In this document: positions 54,501 through 64,000 of the stretch, one piece after another
Layout of the letters: each line of letters opens with the position of its first letter
How positions within the stretch are numbered: the stretch's first letter is position 1
Assembly: GCA_031761405.1 (NCBI GenBank)
Contig: JASEVX010000013.1
Location: forward strand, 33,670,458-33,734,457
From: Serripes groenlandicus
Lineage: Eukaryota; Mollusca; Bivalvia; Cardiida; Cardiidae
Length of the DNA: 64,000 nucleotides
Reading direction: 5' to 3'
Translations under genes and position numbers: made by a program
Notes under the pieces: generated by a model
Databases searched by the model: none
The model's input: only the letters and a program-made list of their open reading frames with translations
Told to the model about the DNA's origin: nothing

Positions 54501-57500
54501 AATCATTTCTACCAAAGTATATTGGAATCTGAGAAGAAGATTCAGAGGAGAAGAATTTAAGTCTGGATATTTTGCCCCCTTTCTGATGCCGCAGCAACTA
54601 AAGTTCTCCATGGAATTTAATGTTTTGAACAATTCTTAATGAAGACCTCCAAAGGAACATTCCTGTGAAGTTTGGTTGAAATTGGTCCTGTGGTTAACAA
54701 CTCACCTGAGTAATGCAATGTGATTTTACATGCCAACCACATTAACTCATGTTGCGGTCAGGTAAGCTCAAACAAGAGGACCAGTAAAGTTCCACTGCCA
54801 GAAAGCGAAATAACCCACACACTATGTTATCAATGAGGCCATGCTTATTTACAAATGAATATGGCTTGAAATAATGAGGAACATTTCTAAAAAATAATTT
54901 TGAAATTGGCCAGATACTATCGGAGAAGAAGATTGTTAAAGTTTTCAATCTTAACCATATAATGCAGAACAACCCCGCCCCTGACGGCCATGATTTTTGA
55001 CCAATCAACATGACCTGATTGAATCTTGAAAAGGTCACCCTTGTAACCTTTCTACAAAGATTATTTGGAAATTAACGATACACTTTCAGAGAAAAAGATT
55101 TTTAGTTTTGACGACATGTATATAGCCATATAAAACAAAACAACCGCCAATGGTGGCTATGTTTTTCGACGAATCAACACGGCTTGAAGGAATTCGATAT
55201 AAGGTGATCCAATGACTATTTCTGCATAATTATTTGCAAATCTTCCAGATACTCTCGGAGAAGAAGATTTGTAAGGTTTTTTACTAAACCATAGGAGGCA
55301 AATCAGCCTCGCACCATTGCGGCCATATGTTAGAATCTGATGGAACGTCACCTAAGGAACTTTTCTACAAAATTATTTGAAATCAGCCAAACAGTCTTGG
55401 AGGAGAACATCTGCCATTGAAACCAGAGTTCTGCATGGATAAACAAATATAGGTGGGAATGTAAGTGAGATGAATCAGAAGATTCTTTATGTGAAGTTTC
55501 ATCCAAATAGACCCACTGGTTACAGAGGAGAACATGTTGACCGACGACAGACAGCACACGACGAACGCTGCAGCGTTCGCAAATAAGTAAATAAGCAAAC
55601 TTGAGCACTTCGTACTCTAGTGAGTTACACAAAGTTCTAGAGGAAATGATTAAATAAAAATAATACGTACTCGGTTAAGGCATGTAAACAGTTAATCTGA
55701 TATGTGTTTTCTTGCGTGCAATAACACTCGTTATCTATTTTTACACGAGTTGAACTAGCATTACTGTTACGGGTTAACCGACATTTAGCATTATTTACCT
55801 GAAAAACGGTGTAATAGTAGGCTTACATGGTAGCCAGACTTTTCGACCCTCCGACTATTCGACCCCTTATTTATGCGACTTTTCGACCCATCGGAGAGAA
55901 ATTGTAGAATAGGAGTATTATATGGTTTATTTGTATAGAAACATGTTGTTTTATCTAAAATTGTATAGTTTATAAAGATTATAATGTTTTTTTTGTGTAA
56001 AAGTTGTACTAGTAAGACTTTATGAAAATATACTATATTATTTTCCTTTTCGACATTTTCACTCCACTTTTGATCTTGTTAAATGTACTGTTTGGTTCTA
56101 ACTGGGACCATTGTCCCAGATTATAATAAACAATTTTTTTGTCAAACTTTTTAATAAAATTATCTAAAGAAATAAACAATGAGGAAATTATTTGAAATGA
56201 TGGTGGATATACATAGATATATATATATACTATGCGTTCACTAACAACAATTGTCGAACGAATTATTAAAAATAAGCAATTAATACAATTAATTATTACA
56301 ATATAAAACAAACAAGAAAAAACATACCGCGTACATCAAAAGTAAGTACAATAACACAATAAGTTTCATCCTTTGTGTGTATCGGGTGCGAATAACATTA
56401 TTAAACATCTCATTTATGGCACTTGAAATACGCAATTAATATAATGAGCACCTTTATTTAAGGTATTTAAAATAAACATTCAAAGTAAATGAAACAACAA
56501 TTTATTTAATGAAACATGTATTTAGACAATTAGAAGTATTCAAACAGTTATCACACAAACATTAAATTTCGTAATAAAAACAATGATAATCTTAATTTAT
56601 TTTCAAAACAACAAAGTAAACATATTATAATTCAACAGTTTTAATACTGTATAATCGATAATGTGTTGAACATACATCATTATTTCAATATTAAAATGCA
56701 TTATAACTACATATTGACGAGGGGTCTAATACGCTCCTATGGGTCGAAAAGTCGTGTAAATAAGGGGTCGAATAGTTGGAGGGTCGTAAAGTCTGGCAGC
56801 CGCTTACATAGAAAAATTTCTTTTACGTCATAATTAGTACTATGTGTTGACGCAAATTAAGAAAAGAAAATGCACCATCAGAATCATATGCGTTGCTGGC
56901 ACTGAAGAAATTCCGAAATAAAAGGTACAATGACAACTATATGATTTGTATAGCCACCACGCGAGCCATTCATTTTGACACATAAAACAGAATATGATTG
57001 ATGTCATACTATCTTTTAGATAGGAAAGTGTTAACATGCCTTTGTTCAGAATACCCATGCCTTTGTTCAGAATACCCTTATGTATTACAGTACATAACAG
57101 TGTTGCAATAAAACAAAAAAGCATTCACGAACACTTTACCTGATGTAATGCTTTCAATCATTTGAAAGAAAGCAATCATTGTGTATTTCCCACTCTCATA
57201 TACATACTAAGACAAAAACCTGTTGATGCCATACTATTTTTAGATATGAAAGTGTTAACATGTCTTTGACAAGAATATCATACGATATTCAATACACCAT
57301 GTACAGTTTGGAAATTAAAAAAAATATACAGTACACTACACTACAGTACACTATAGTGTAGATATGAGAAAATCATCAGGCATCTGATAAATGGCATATG
57401 AATGTATATATTTCATTTAAACTTATTTATTTTATGTAATGTATATATTTATATTTGGTTTTGCACTCTCCATAACCTGGAGTCTAACTCTGCTTCAAAA

Positions 57501-60500
57501 CACATGAGAAATATATTCATGCAGAGACGCGTATGTTAAAAGGACACTTATACTGCTTTGCTTCTAAGCTAGCTGTGGAGTATTGTACTTTTGACCTCGG
57601 AGTCAGGGTAGGTTAGATCTTTAAGGAATGTTAAGAAGTCATGAAACACAATAGAAACATCATCGAGAATGTTACAATATTCTCAGTCCATGTAAATCAG
57701 TTATCTCGAGGAAGAATGTCAAATACAGGTAGGAAGCTAAAGATAATGGGCATATTCAAGTTCTGAAATATTTATAATAATTTGTTCTCGTTGACCTTTG
57801 TTTTGAGTATTTAAAACCTCAGTGAGTACCCTAAACTCAGGGTTAGCTAATAAGAGAGATATTGTGGAATCAATTTTCGCTTCCTAAATACGTAGCCAGT
57901 TATCATATATTGGCCGCGTCACACGAATATAGGCCTGCATGTACTCATAACAGGATCTTCCCTGTTCACCATAAAATCGTACAAGCACCATTGAAGACTT
58001 ATGACCAAAAACGAACTAAACCATACAATCTAGTAAGTGGAGTATTGCAAGCAATACAAGTCCCCTAACGGAAGAAGACAGCACATTGTGTATGGAGAAT
58101 AGTTGTAAAAATAATGTCAGAAAATTGCTGACTGACAATATTTGAGCCCGAACTGTGACATTGACCTCGTGAGTAGGTGGCTTGGTGATGTGCATGACAC
58201 ATCATCTTGTTTTGGAGAATAATTGTACGTGTCTAATAATAAAATTCATTCAAGCATGAAACCTTTTGAACATATGTGCATAGCCAAATTGTACATCATT
58301 GTTCAAACAGCAACAAACAAGAACTTAATTTGTGACATTGACCCTTTCAGCTCGAGATCATCGCATTGATTGCAACACACCATCGCATTTAGGTGGGCAA
58401 ATATTCTTTTAATTTAATTTGAACCAAATAAAACACAATTTATGCATTATCAAATTCGGACATGGCAATACTCATCATGGTACTCGAAGACGGGACTTTT
58501 GGTACGAGAAGCCGAAGCTCTACCGCCTACACCACTGTCTTCCACAATCTCAATAGCATAGTAATATATATAAATATATAATTCCGGTCGATTGAGGTGC
58601 TTAATGTTGGTCAATGGGTTTAATAGATATTGACAATCAAGCTCTAAATACCTGTTGCAAGATCTAGTCTAGGCTCCGGCTTGATAACAGGTAGTTCAAG
58701 AGAGGCCAGTGCTATATCATAACGGAGTAAACCATGGGTTGGTAATTTGCATCTTCTGAAAGATTCCGCCTCTGAAACTATGATCACGCTCAGTTTTCCA
58801 GATAGTACTGCAGGTAACAGAACATCAAATACGCCATACCATTCAATTGCCCCTTGTTTGTTTGGCTCAAATTTACCAGCAAAGTCTTCGACAAGCACAA
58901 TAGACAGATCTTCAAGCCGTATGTATCTCATGTCATTTGGCCTTTGTAGAAGAACACATCGATCTGATGAATAGAGACCCATCAATTTAGTCGCCAGTGA
59001 TGTTTTGCCGGAATACCTTGGTCCACTGATTGCCAACATTTTGTGTTCTCTCAATATTTTCTTTGCCTCCTCAAATCGTTGGGCGTAAAATCCCTGACTA
59101 GTGTTGTAATCTATGTACACCTTGGTATGTTCTATAAATAAAACAATAGGGTCATGATGCAATGAGATTTATAATGCCATACACATGACATAGTCTCAAA
59201 CTGCAGAAATAAAATGCAGTCTCAAGAATGTTGAAAAGATTTTACTTCAATTTGGCCTAGTGACCTTGTTTTTTAGTCAATATGACCCTTATTCGAACTT
59301 TACTAGATACCATTAAAACAAACACTCTGACATCATTTCGAGCGGATGAAGCAAAACAATGTGGTCCTCAAAATGTTTACACAATTTTCATTAAATTTGG
59401 ATTTCTGACCTTGTTTTAGACCGTAAACGACTAATATTCAACGTTGGCCTTAATGTAATCACGACAAAGTTTCTGACGAAGTTTTAAGTTAAAATTGCAG
59501 CCTCCGGAAGGTTAACAATGTTTTCCTTCAATTTGACCTAGTGACCTACTTTTTGACCCAATATAACCCATATTAATACTTGATATTGATATCATAGAGA
59601 CAAACATTCTGATAAAGTTTCAACATGCTAAGCTTTAAAATGAGGCCTCCAGAGTGTTAAAAAGAGTCTCAATCATTTTGACCTAATGACCTAGTTTTTT
59701 ACACCACATGGCCCAGCTGCAAAAACGTCCATGATTTGATAGCAATGAATGTTCTGATAAACTTTCATGGAGATCAGATGCAAAATGTAGACTGTAGAGT
59801 GTTAGCAAGGCAATTGTTGACGGTGCACAACGAGGACGACGCACGACGCACAACGGGAAAAATGTAATCACAATGGCTCACCTTCAGCACTTCGTGCTGA
59901 ATGTGAGCTAAAAATCATTTATTTTGTCTACACAATTATATATATACTAAATGGAATAGTATCGCCTATATAGTATATCTTTAAGCAAACTAATATGTCT
60001 AGATACATTGCAACCGAGCACCGGTTATACAGTATGTAGCGACACATTTTCGCAATCCAGGTGATGTGAGTTAGAAACCAAGCTCGACCATCATTCCTTA
60101 CCCACGTTTGACAAATCCAACATTGCAAAAGTAATTCGTCTGCCATCAATTGACTTCAGTCTACGCAGAGAACCAGTTGCTTGGAAAGAATGTTGTATGG
60201 AGAAATGATATGATAAAGTCTGTACACTTATTAGTGCTAGAACTTTCCGCCGTGCTATGACTGACTCAATGTTTAAACATTTAAAACCCCAATAATCACT
60301 AGAAACACTGCGTTAATGTAAACTCTTTAACATACACAAATAAATGATGTAATAATAGATATAAATGTATTTGTCATAATGCAATATTGTGTATAGAAAT
60401 TGTATTTATTTCCACAATTTAGTACTACCTTGTAGCGTTTTCAATACACCGTATTCAGTTTTTCCAATAGTCAGTGCAGAACAATCATCTGAAATGCAAT

Positions 60501-61879
60501 CATATGCAATTTATAACCTAACGAATTTACTATTGAGTGTCATGACCAAAAACACAATTAATATAGGATACATCAATACTACTATTATATACTGAGACGA
60601 TAAAGAAACACAACCAACTAAATGTTTAAGATTTATTAGTAAGATAGACACCGACTTAATGCAGTGATATGGTTTACAATTAGTCTACGGCAATATTAAT
60701 CGAACAGAAGTCTTAAATACTATGCTGCAATGATGTTGCATTAAAAATCAGTTTCCAATGTGCAGAAGTACACATGCTTTGGTTTAAAGCTACTTCTTCA
60801 ACTTTTAAAGTTCAGTTTTGCTAAGTAACTGCACAACGTAATAAGACGATTAAGTCAAAGCAGTTCCAAGATACCGTTCATGTGCTGCTAATGTTCCAGG
60901 GTTTAACTGGAGCACTATCGGGTCTCTTTGACCAGCAACATTGCTCATTGATTTCAAAACGTTGTTGTGCTTTCACAATAGGTTCCTGAACGCCATTGAA
61001 AATATCAATCAGACACATGTTATCATTAATATAAACTATGTGAAGGAACTGTCCTCAAAAATCTGCAAAAAATGGGATTAAGAGCATAGAAAACAAATAT
61101 TGGTCTATCACTAAACAACCAAAGACGTCGGGTAAAATTGGAATGGCTTCAGTGAATTCGTCGATTGTGACCTATTGAATTAATTGACAAACTGTCTGTT
61201 CTAGTGTGAAACTATGAAGCGTCAAATTCTGTTAATAAATGACATGCTAATCCTAAACACTATCGAAAGTCTCGTTTTCATTGATTTATTATTAGCTAAA
61301 ATATATTTTGTTCTGTTTGAAATTTAAATAGATTACATGATGTAAGAACTAGATGCGTTTATTTACCGTCTTACAGTAACCTACCAATAACCACGTGTGG
61401 ATCCTTTTCAGTTGTGGGTGCCTGAAACAGCACAACATCTGTTAAGATATCGTGAGGTTCTTGGCAGCATTTGTTCATATATTGTAGATGTACATCGTAA
61501 TCGGATGTTATAATAACAAACATCCTCTCTTTCAGTGGCACTCTGCCAATTTCCTTATCAATGCTATCGAGGCAGTCGAGTGTTTGGATGGTTCTTTCCG
61601 ATGTTATTTGCCTGATTCCGAAAGGGTCTCTAAAAAGAACAAGATCTACATCATCAGAGTTAACGTCCTTCCAGTCAGAGCATTCCGTCATTTCGACACA
61701 TCTGTTAATATATATACCGGAGCCTTTGATCACATGCAATGTTGTTTGAATGTACAAACTCGAGTGTGGACCCACAACATACAGCCGCTTGGATTCATTT
61801 AGCTTTTTGAACATTTCATCTGCTTCGGTAGGTGCTGTAAAAGCGTCCGGGATTATCTGCATTGTCTTTTTAAAGTAAC
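47681..61879 (-). CDS. Predicted STAND-type NTPase fused to trypsin-like protease (partial, 5' end outside window)
   Basis: Five minus-strand exons join in frame: 61879-61385, 59131-58652, 53744-53670, 52139-51087, 48567-47681. All internal junctions are phase 1 and the joined product is 996 residues to the stop. Order (window numbering): degenerate STAND-like module (1-165; Walker A position reads GPHSSLYIQT), STAND-like P-loop module (166-325; Walker A GPRYSGKT 202-209, Walker B IVLVEDFAG 243-251), Gly/Ser-rich linker (326-351), unrecognised helical/mixed region (352-600), trypsin-like protease with His619 (TAAHVL), Asp680 (GIDAAAIL) and Ser801 (GDSGA), then a repeat-built coiled coil (about 900-960). 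The modules resemble the nSTAND3 group by the paired 'GxxGSGKT' and 'hhhhDDFxG' layout. No signal peptide or membrane segment is seen in this part. Likely role: NTP-switched protease in sensing or defence, an inference. The alternative is two genes that happen to have matching splice phases. Confidence 0.65.
47803..47970 (-). repeat. 42-bp in-frame coding repeat, four copies
   Basis: Unit on the plus strand: GCATCTACTTGTGAACGTAT then TGCAGACGTCTCGTTTTTAGTT. Four copies, the last diverged, encode the 14-residue coiled-coil unit. Near identity of three copies suggests recent expansion. Confidence 0.85.
48568..49183. other. Intron sequence of the STAND-protease gene
   Basis: No extra exon or element recognised, apart from an AT dinucleotide-rich stretch at about 49028-49055 and a worn hairpin-family tail (GATTGTTCAAACAGTTTCGAT...). 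Confidence 0.45.
49184..50261 (+). repeat. Hairpin-ended repeat with ~170-bp units
   Basis: Near copy of 3951-4985: ACAAGAGGCCCATGAGGGCC at the start, CTTTTCTGGCCTTTGGCCAG then TAGAGCTAAAAA at the end, and the same GAAGATCGGATAGTAAATGG units. It lies in the intron between exons D and E. Confidence 0.8.
50262..51086. other. Intron sequence, no feature recognised
   Basis: AT-rich; no coding, RNA or element boundary supported. Confidence 0.45.
51087..52139 (-). CDS. STAND-protease exon D: helical region and first half of the protease
   Basis: Acceptor CTTTTTCAG before AAAACCGAA; donor GAATCAG followed by GTAAGT. 1053 nt, phase 1 in and out. The N-terminal ~70 residues after MHRIKNIKQY are helical and could be a death-fold or effector-associated adaptor, unproven. 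A mid region holds VLYVRVKGCIPLTEEILP and PTDIREGG, a recurring signature ahead of the protease. The protease starts at GTIGPFLKHEGNTYCLTAAH with the catalytic His, and GIDAAAILIQ gives the Asp. The ATG at 52110-52112 lies nine codons inside and is not needed as a start, though an internal promoter cannot be excluded. Confidence 0.8.
52140..52910. other. Intron sequence, no feature recognised
   Basis: Between exons C and D of the STAND-protease gene. No supported element up to the SINE at about 52915. Confidence 0.45.
52915..53132 (-). mobile_element. tRNA-derived SINE, third family
   Basis: Minus-strand head GGAATCCGCTGTGGTCGAGT then GGTTAGCGTCGGGG (box A region), and CCGGGTTCGATTCCCAG (box B). 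The body follows at lower coordinates (GCCTTGCCCAAGGGCACTCC, TTTACGGCGCATCGACAGC). The head resembles a Ser/Leu-type tRNA, but the ends do not pair as an acceptor stem. Confidence 0.7.
53133..53669. other. Intron sequence next to exon C
   Basis: No element or additional exon recognised. Confidence 0.4.
53670..53744 (-). CDS. STAND-protease exon C: Gly/Ser-rich linker
   Basis: Acceptor TCTCTCTTTTAG before GTGGTGCTGG; donor AGCACG followed by GTAAAC. 75 nt, phase 1 in and out; only one frame is open (GAGGGGSLGDDSSSKSDSES). Its splice ends and phase fit exons B and D exactly. That is the main evidence that NTPase and protease are one transcript. Low-complexity text makes homology uninformative. 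Confidence 0.6.
53876..54770 (+). repeat. Hairpin-family repeat
   Basis: Starts AACCAAAGGGACAAGATGGCC and TTAAATCGATTACCTGAG, with GCCCCTTTTCTGATGCC units. The 3' hairpin is worn (CAACTCACCTGAGTAATGC ... GGTCAGGTAAGCTC). Confidence 0.65.
54772..55630 (+). repeat. Hairpin-family repeat, second of a pair
   Basis: Directly follows the previous copy: ACAAGAGGACCAGTAAAGTTCC at the start, units with GCGGCCATGATTTTTGACC-type text, end near GAGCACTTCGTACTCTAGTG. Lies in the intron between exons B and C. Confidence 0.65.
55829..56801. mobile_element. Non-autonomous DNA transposon, 973 bp, with TIRs and 8-bp TSD
   Basis: Terminal inverted repeats of about 65-70 bp: left GGTAGCCAGACTTTTCGACC ..., right complement GGCTGCCAGACTTTACGACC .... 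Both sides are flanked by GCTTACAT (55821-55828 and 56802-56809), an 8-bp target-site duplication. Eight bp is typical of hAT elements (P elements also make 8 bp). The interior is very AT-rich with no transposase; the 92-codon minus frame inside is AT-rich noise. Confidence 0.9.
56810..58640. other. Intron sequence, no gene recognised
   Basis: Contains a 22-bp local duplication (ATGCCTTTGTTCAGAATACC twice, about 57037-57078) and a CTACACTACAGTACACTATAGT palindrome-like tract near 57335. A weak tRNA-like head occurs at about 58500-58545 (GAAGCTCTACCGCCTACACCAC). No exon found. Confidence 0.45.
58652..59131 (-). CDS. STAND-protease exon B: P-loop NTPase module
   Basis: Acceptor TTTTATTTATAG before AACATACCA; donor GCAACAG followed by GTATTT. 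480 nt, phase 1 in and out. Walker A SGPRYSGKTSLATKL is intact, Walker B SIVLVEDFAGKF has the acidic pair Glu-Asp, and a later sensor-like strand VIIVSEAESFRRC is visible. The lead-in FYAQRFEEAKKILREHKML matches the helix before the P-loop in exon A, so the two exons look like an ancient duplication. STAND ATPases bind nucleotide to switch between off and oligomeric on states. Confidence 0.8.
59240..59912. repeat. Half-site repeat relative with terminal hairpin
   Basis: Units with TTGGCCTAGTGACCTTGTTTTT, AAACATTCTGATAAAGTTTC and AGGCCTCCAGAGTGTTAA. Ends with CGAGGACGACGCACGACGCAC and the hairpin GCTCACCTTCAGCACTTCGT then GCTGAATGTGAGCTAAAAA. It mixes half-site text with the hairpin-family 3' end. 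Confidence 0.65.
59913..60620. other. Intron sequence between exons A and B
   Basis: No additional supported feature before the candidate poly(A) signal at about 60636. Confidence 0.4.
60625..60877 (-). terminator. Possible 3' UTR with poly(A) signal
   Basis: Minus-strand AATAAA (within TTACTAATAAATCTTAAACA) lies about 240 bp after the TGA at 60878. Together with the open terminal exon it suggests a real transcript end inside the large gene. Confidence 0.4.
60878..61053 (-). CDS. Possible alternative terminal exon
   Basis: An open stretch of about 58 codons ends at TGA (60878-60880) and reads FLHIVYINDNMCLIDIFNGV then EPIVKAQQRFEINEQCCW and KPWNISST. It is open in frame with a phase-1 entry if the acceptor is the GAG at 61056-61054. 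The nearer TTTTTTGCAG (61063) would reach a stop in every frame within a few codons. Downstream on the minus strand, AATAAA occurs at about 60636. It may terminate a short isoform after exon A. The splice site is weak and I do not recognise the sequence. Confidence 0.4.
61385..61879 (-). CDS. STAND-protease exon A: degenerate STAND-like module
   Basis: Acceptor TTTTGTTACAG before GTTACTTTAA; donor GTTATTG followed by GTAGGT. 495 nt, phase 1 in and out. Begins YFKKTMQIIPDAFTAP, a layout common to STAND modules (conserved lead-in, helix, then P-loop strand). The P-loop strand is present (RLYVVGP) but the GK[ST] residues are absent. A Walker B-like strand LVLFRDPFGI remains. Probably a non-hydrolysing pseudo-NTPase module. 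The phase-1 start means more coding sequence lies upstream, outside the window. Confidence 0.7.
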
Positions 61880-62200
61880 CTGTAACAAAAAGACATATTC
61901 ATTGCAATCTGATGTATATTGCACTTAATCAAAAAGCTCACAAAGACAAAACACTATGGGCTTAAACACTTGATAGGGTTCGTCTACTGTCAAGCCCAAC
62001 CTCCGGGTCGAATTTGTGGCATTATTCAGCCTGACAGGCCTTTTGTGTTCAAAGTTGATGTGTTATTGACAATTGACCGGATAACCTCAAAATCAATGTC
62101 AAACTAGAGATTGCTTTTTTGAAAAAGCGCTTGACTCCCCATTTGTGTGGTCGTAGGGGAGGAAAAGAAATGATGGAGATGAATTTTTTAGTTTTGGACT
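61880..62200. other. Upstream intron of the STAND-protease gene
   Basis: No coding signal. Begins just upstream of the exon A acceptor and runs into the half-site repeat. Confidence 0.4.
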
Positions 62201-63825
62201 GGAGATGAAGCAACAGTGACAATCTTCAGTTATTGAGCGGAAACCATTTTTCGGCTGAGGGTTACCATGACCTTGGTCTTTGACCTAGTGACCTCAAAAT
62301 CAATAGGGGTCATTTGCTGCTGGTGACCAACCTGCACACCAAGTATGAAGTTCCTGGGCCCAAGCAATCTTCAGTTATTGAGCGGAAACCATTTTTCAGC
62401 CAAAGGTCACCGCGACCTTGACCTTTGACCTACTGACATCAAAATCAATAGGGTTCATCTACAGGTTAGGACCAAGCTGCACACCAAGTATGAAGTTCCT
62501 GGGTATAAGCGTTATTGAGTTATTGAGTAAAACACATTTTTCAGCTGAAGGTTACCGTGACCTTCGACATTTGACCTTGTGACCTCAAAATCAAACAAAT
62601 TCAATAAAGGTCATTTACTGGTTAGGACCAACCTGCACACCAAGTATGAAGTTCCTCAACATAAGCATTCTTTAGTTATTGAGAGGAAACCATTTTTCAG
62701 CTGAAGGTTACCATGACCTTGACCTTTAAGCTAGTGACCTCAAAATCAATAGGGGTCATCTACTGGTGGTGACCAACCTGCACACCAAGTATTAACTTCC
62801 ATGGCCAAAGCATTCTACAGTTATTAAGCAAAAACAATGTTTCAGCTCATTGTCACTTTGACCTTTCAGCTCATTGTCACTGTGACCTTGACTTTGACCT
62901 CAAAATTAATAGGATCTTCTTCTGGGCATGGCCAACCTGCATACCAAGTATGGAGTTCCTCGGCCCAAGCGTTCTTCAGTTATTGAGCGGAAACCATTTT
63001 TTACATCACAAGGTCACCATGACCTTGACCTTTGACCTTCTGACATCAAAATCAATAGGAGTCATCTACTGGTCATGACCAACCTGCATACCAAGTATGA
63101 AGATCCTATGCGCAAGCGTTCTTCAGTTATTGAGCGGAAACAAGTGTGACGGATGTGACCTTGACCACTGTGACCTTGACCTTTGACCTAGTGACCTTAA
63201 AATTAATAGGGGTCATTTGCTGGTGGTGACCAACCTGCACATCAAGTATGAAGTTCCTGGGCCTAAGCAAAAACTATTTATCAGCTCATTGTCATTGTGA
63301 CCTTTCAAGCTCATGGTCACTGTGACCTTGACATTAGACGTACATGTACTGACCTCAAAATCATTAGGGGCTTCTACTAGGCATGGCCAACCTGCATACC
63401 AAGTATGGAGTTCCTCAGCCAAAGCGTTCTTCAGTTATTGAGCGGAAACCATTTTTAACATCACAAGGTCACCATGACCTTGACCTTTGACCTTCTGTTA
63501 TCAAAATCATTAGGGGTATTCTACTAGGCATGGCCAACCTGCATACCAAGTATGGAGTTCCTCAGCCAAAGCGTTCTTCAGTTATTGAGCGGAAACCATT
63601 TTTAACCTCACAAGGTCACCATGACCTTGACCTTTGACCTTCTGTTATCAAAATCAATAGGGGTCAGCTACTGGTCATGACCAACCTGCATACCAAGTAT
63701 GAAGTTCCTACGCCCAAGCGTTCTCCAGTTATTGAGCAGAAACAAGTGTGACAGACGGAAGGACGGACGGAACGGGCAAAAACAATATGTCACCCCCATG
63801 TAATGGGGGGAGACATAATGATCCT
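62200..63825. repeat. Nuclear-receptor-half-site repeat, copy B
   Basis: Collinear with 43055-44165 but longer, with about eight units. TGACCTTTGACCT (DR1 complement) occurs about five to six times, near 62417, 63027, 63177, 63481 and 63627. Ends ACGGACGGAACGGGCAAAAAC and CACCCCCATGTAATGGGGGG, then AGACATA. Confidence 0.85.
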
Positions 63826-64000
63826 ACCATTGTTTGAGTACAGTAGATCGGAGCATTATCCAGTTATCAATCAGACGAGCTTAGGTCTACAGACGGACAC
63901 ATCAACCGCGGACAGACATGTGTAATGCAATTTACCCCCTCTTCTTCGAATGAAGGCATACACATCTTAAATATAATCAAATTCTGGATTATATGCCATG
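63826..64000. other. Window end, no feature recognised
   Basis: About 175 bp with a CCCCCTCTTCTTCGAA motif also seen at about 6808-6824 (repeat tail). No exon of the upstream gene recognised. Confidence 0.4.

Noticed and set aside
56033..56311. 92-codon minus-strand frame
   Set aside because: Inside the AT-rich interior of the 973-bp non-autonomous transposon; low-complexity hydrophobic text.
57862..58068. 68-codon plus-strand frame
   Set aside because: No splice context, homology or codon pattern; lies in an intron of the minus-strand gene.

Overview
The window looks like nuclear DNA of a bivalve mollusc or a close relative. It is AT-rich, its genes are split by introns with GT-AG or GC-AG ends, and most of the sequence is dispersed repeats: tRNA-derived SINEs, palindromic MITEs, minisatellites, hairpin-ended repeats, and the 'TGACCTTGACCTTTGACC' repeat that I associate with mollusc genomes. 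The species cannot be named from sequence alone. No bacterial or organellar DNA is evident.

Layout. 1-13.3 kb is gene-poor: MITEs, SINEs and three tandem arrays (31-bp, 35-bp and about 165-bp units). 13.3-15.1 kb is a decayed hAT-type transposase. 16.7-16.9 kb is a foldback element. 17.0-19.4 kb is a 5'-truncated, frameshifted Ty3/Gypsy pol remnant. 21.7-36.1 kb (minus strand) holds nine exons of a TRANK1-like gene (TPR and ankyrin repeat-containing protein 1), from UvrD-helicase motif VI to the stop codon; upstream exons were not found. 36-47 kb is repeats.

47.7-61.9 kb (minus strand) holds five exons of a second gene. They join in frame, always at phase-1 introns, to encode a degenerate STAND-like module, a STAND-type P-loop NTPase module with intact Walker A and B motifs, a short Gly/Ser linker, an unrecognised helical region, a trypsin-like protease with a His/Asp/Ser triad, and a C-terminal coiled coil. 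The 5' end lies beyond the window. A possible alternative last exon with an AATAAA signal lies at 60.6-61.1 kb. 62.2-63.8 kb is a second copy of the nuclear-receptor-half-site repeat also seen at 43-44 kb.

How the parts work together. TRANK1-like and the STAND-protease gene are co-oriented but otherwise unrelated. The STAND-protease is the most interesting object: it puts an NTP-dependent sensor or switch and a protease effector in one predicted polypeptide, as in innate-immune and conflict systems of bacteria and invertebrates. That function is inferred from architecture only.
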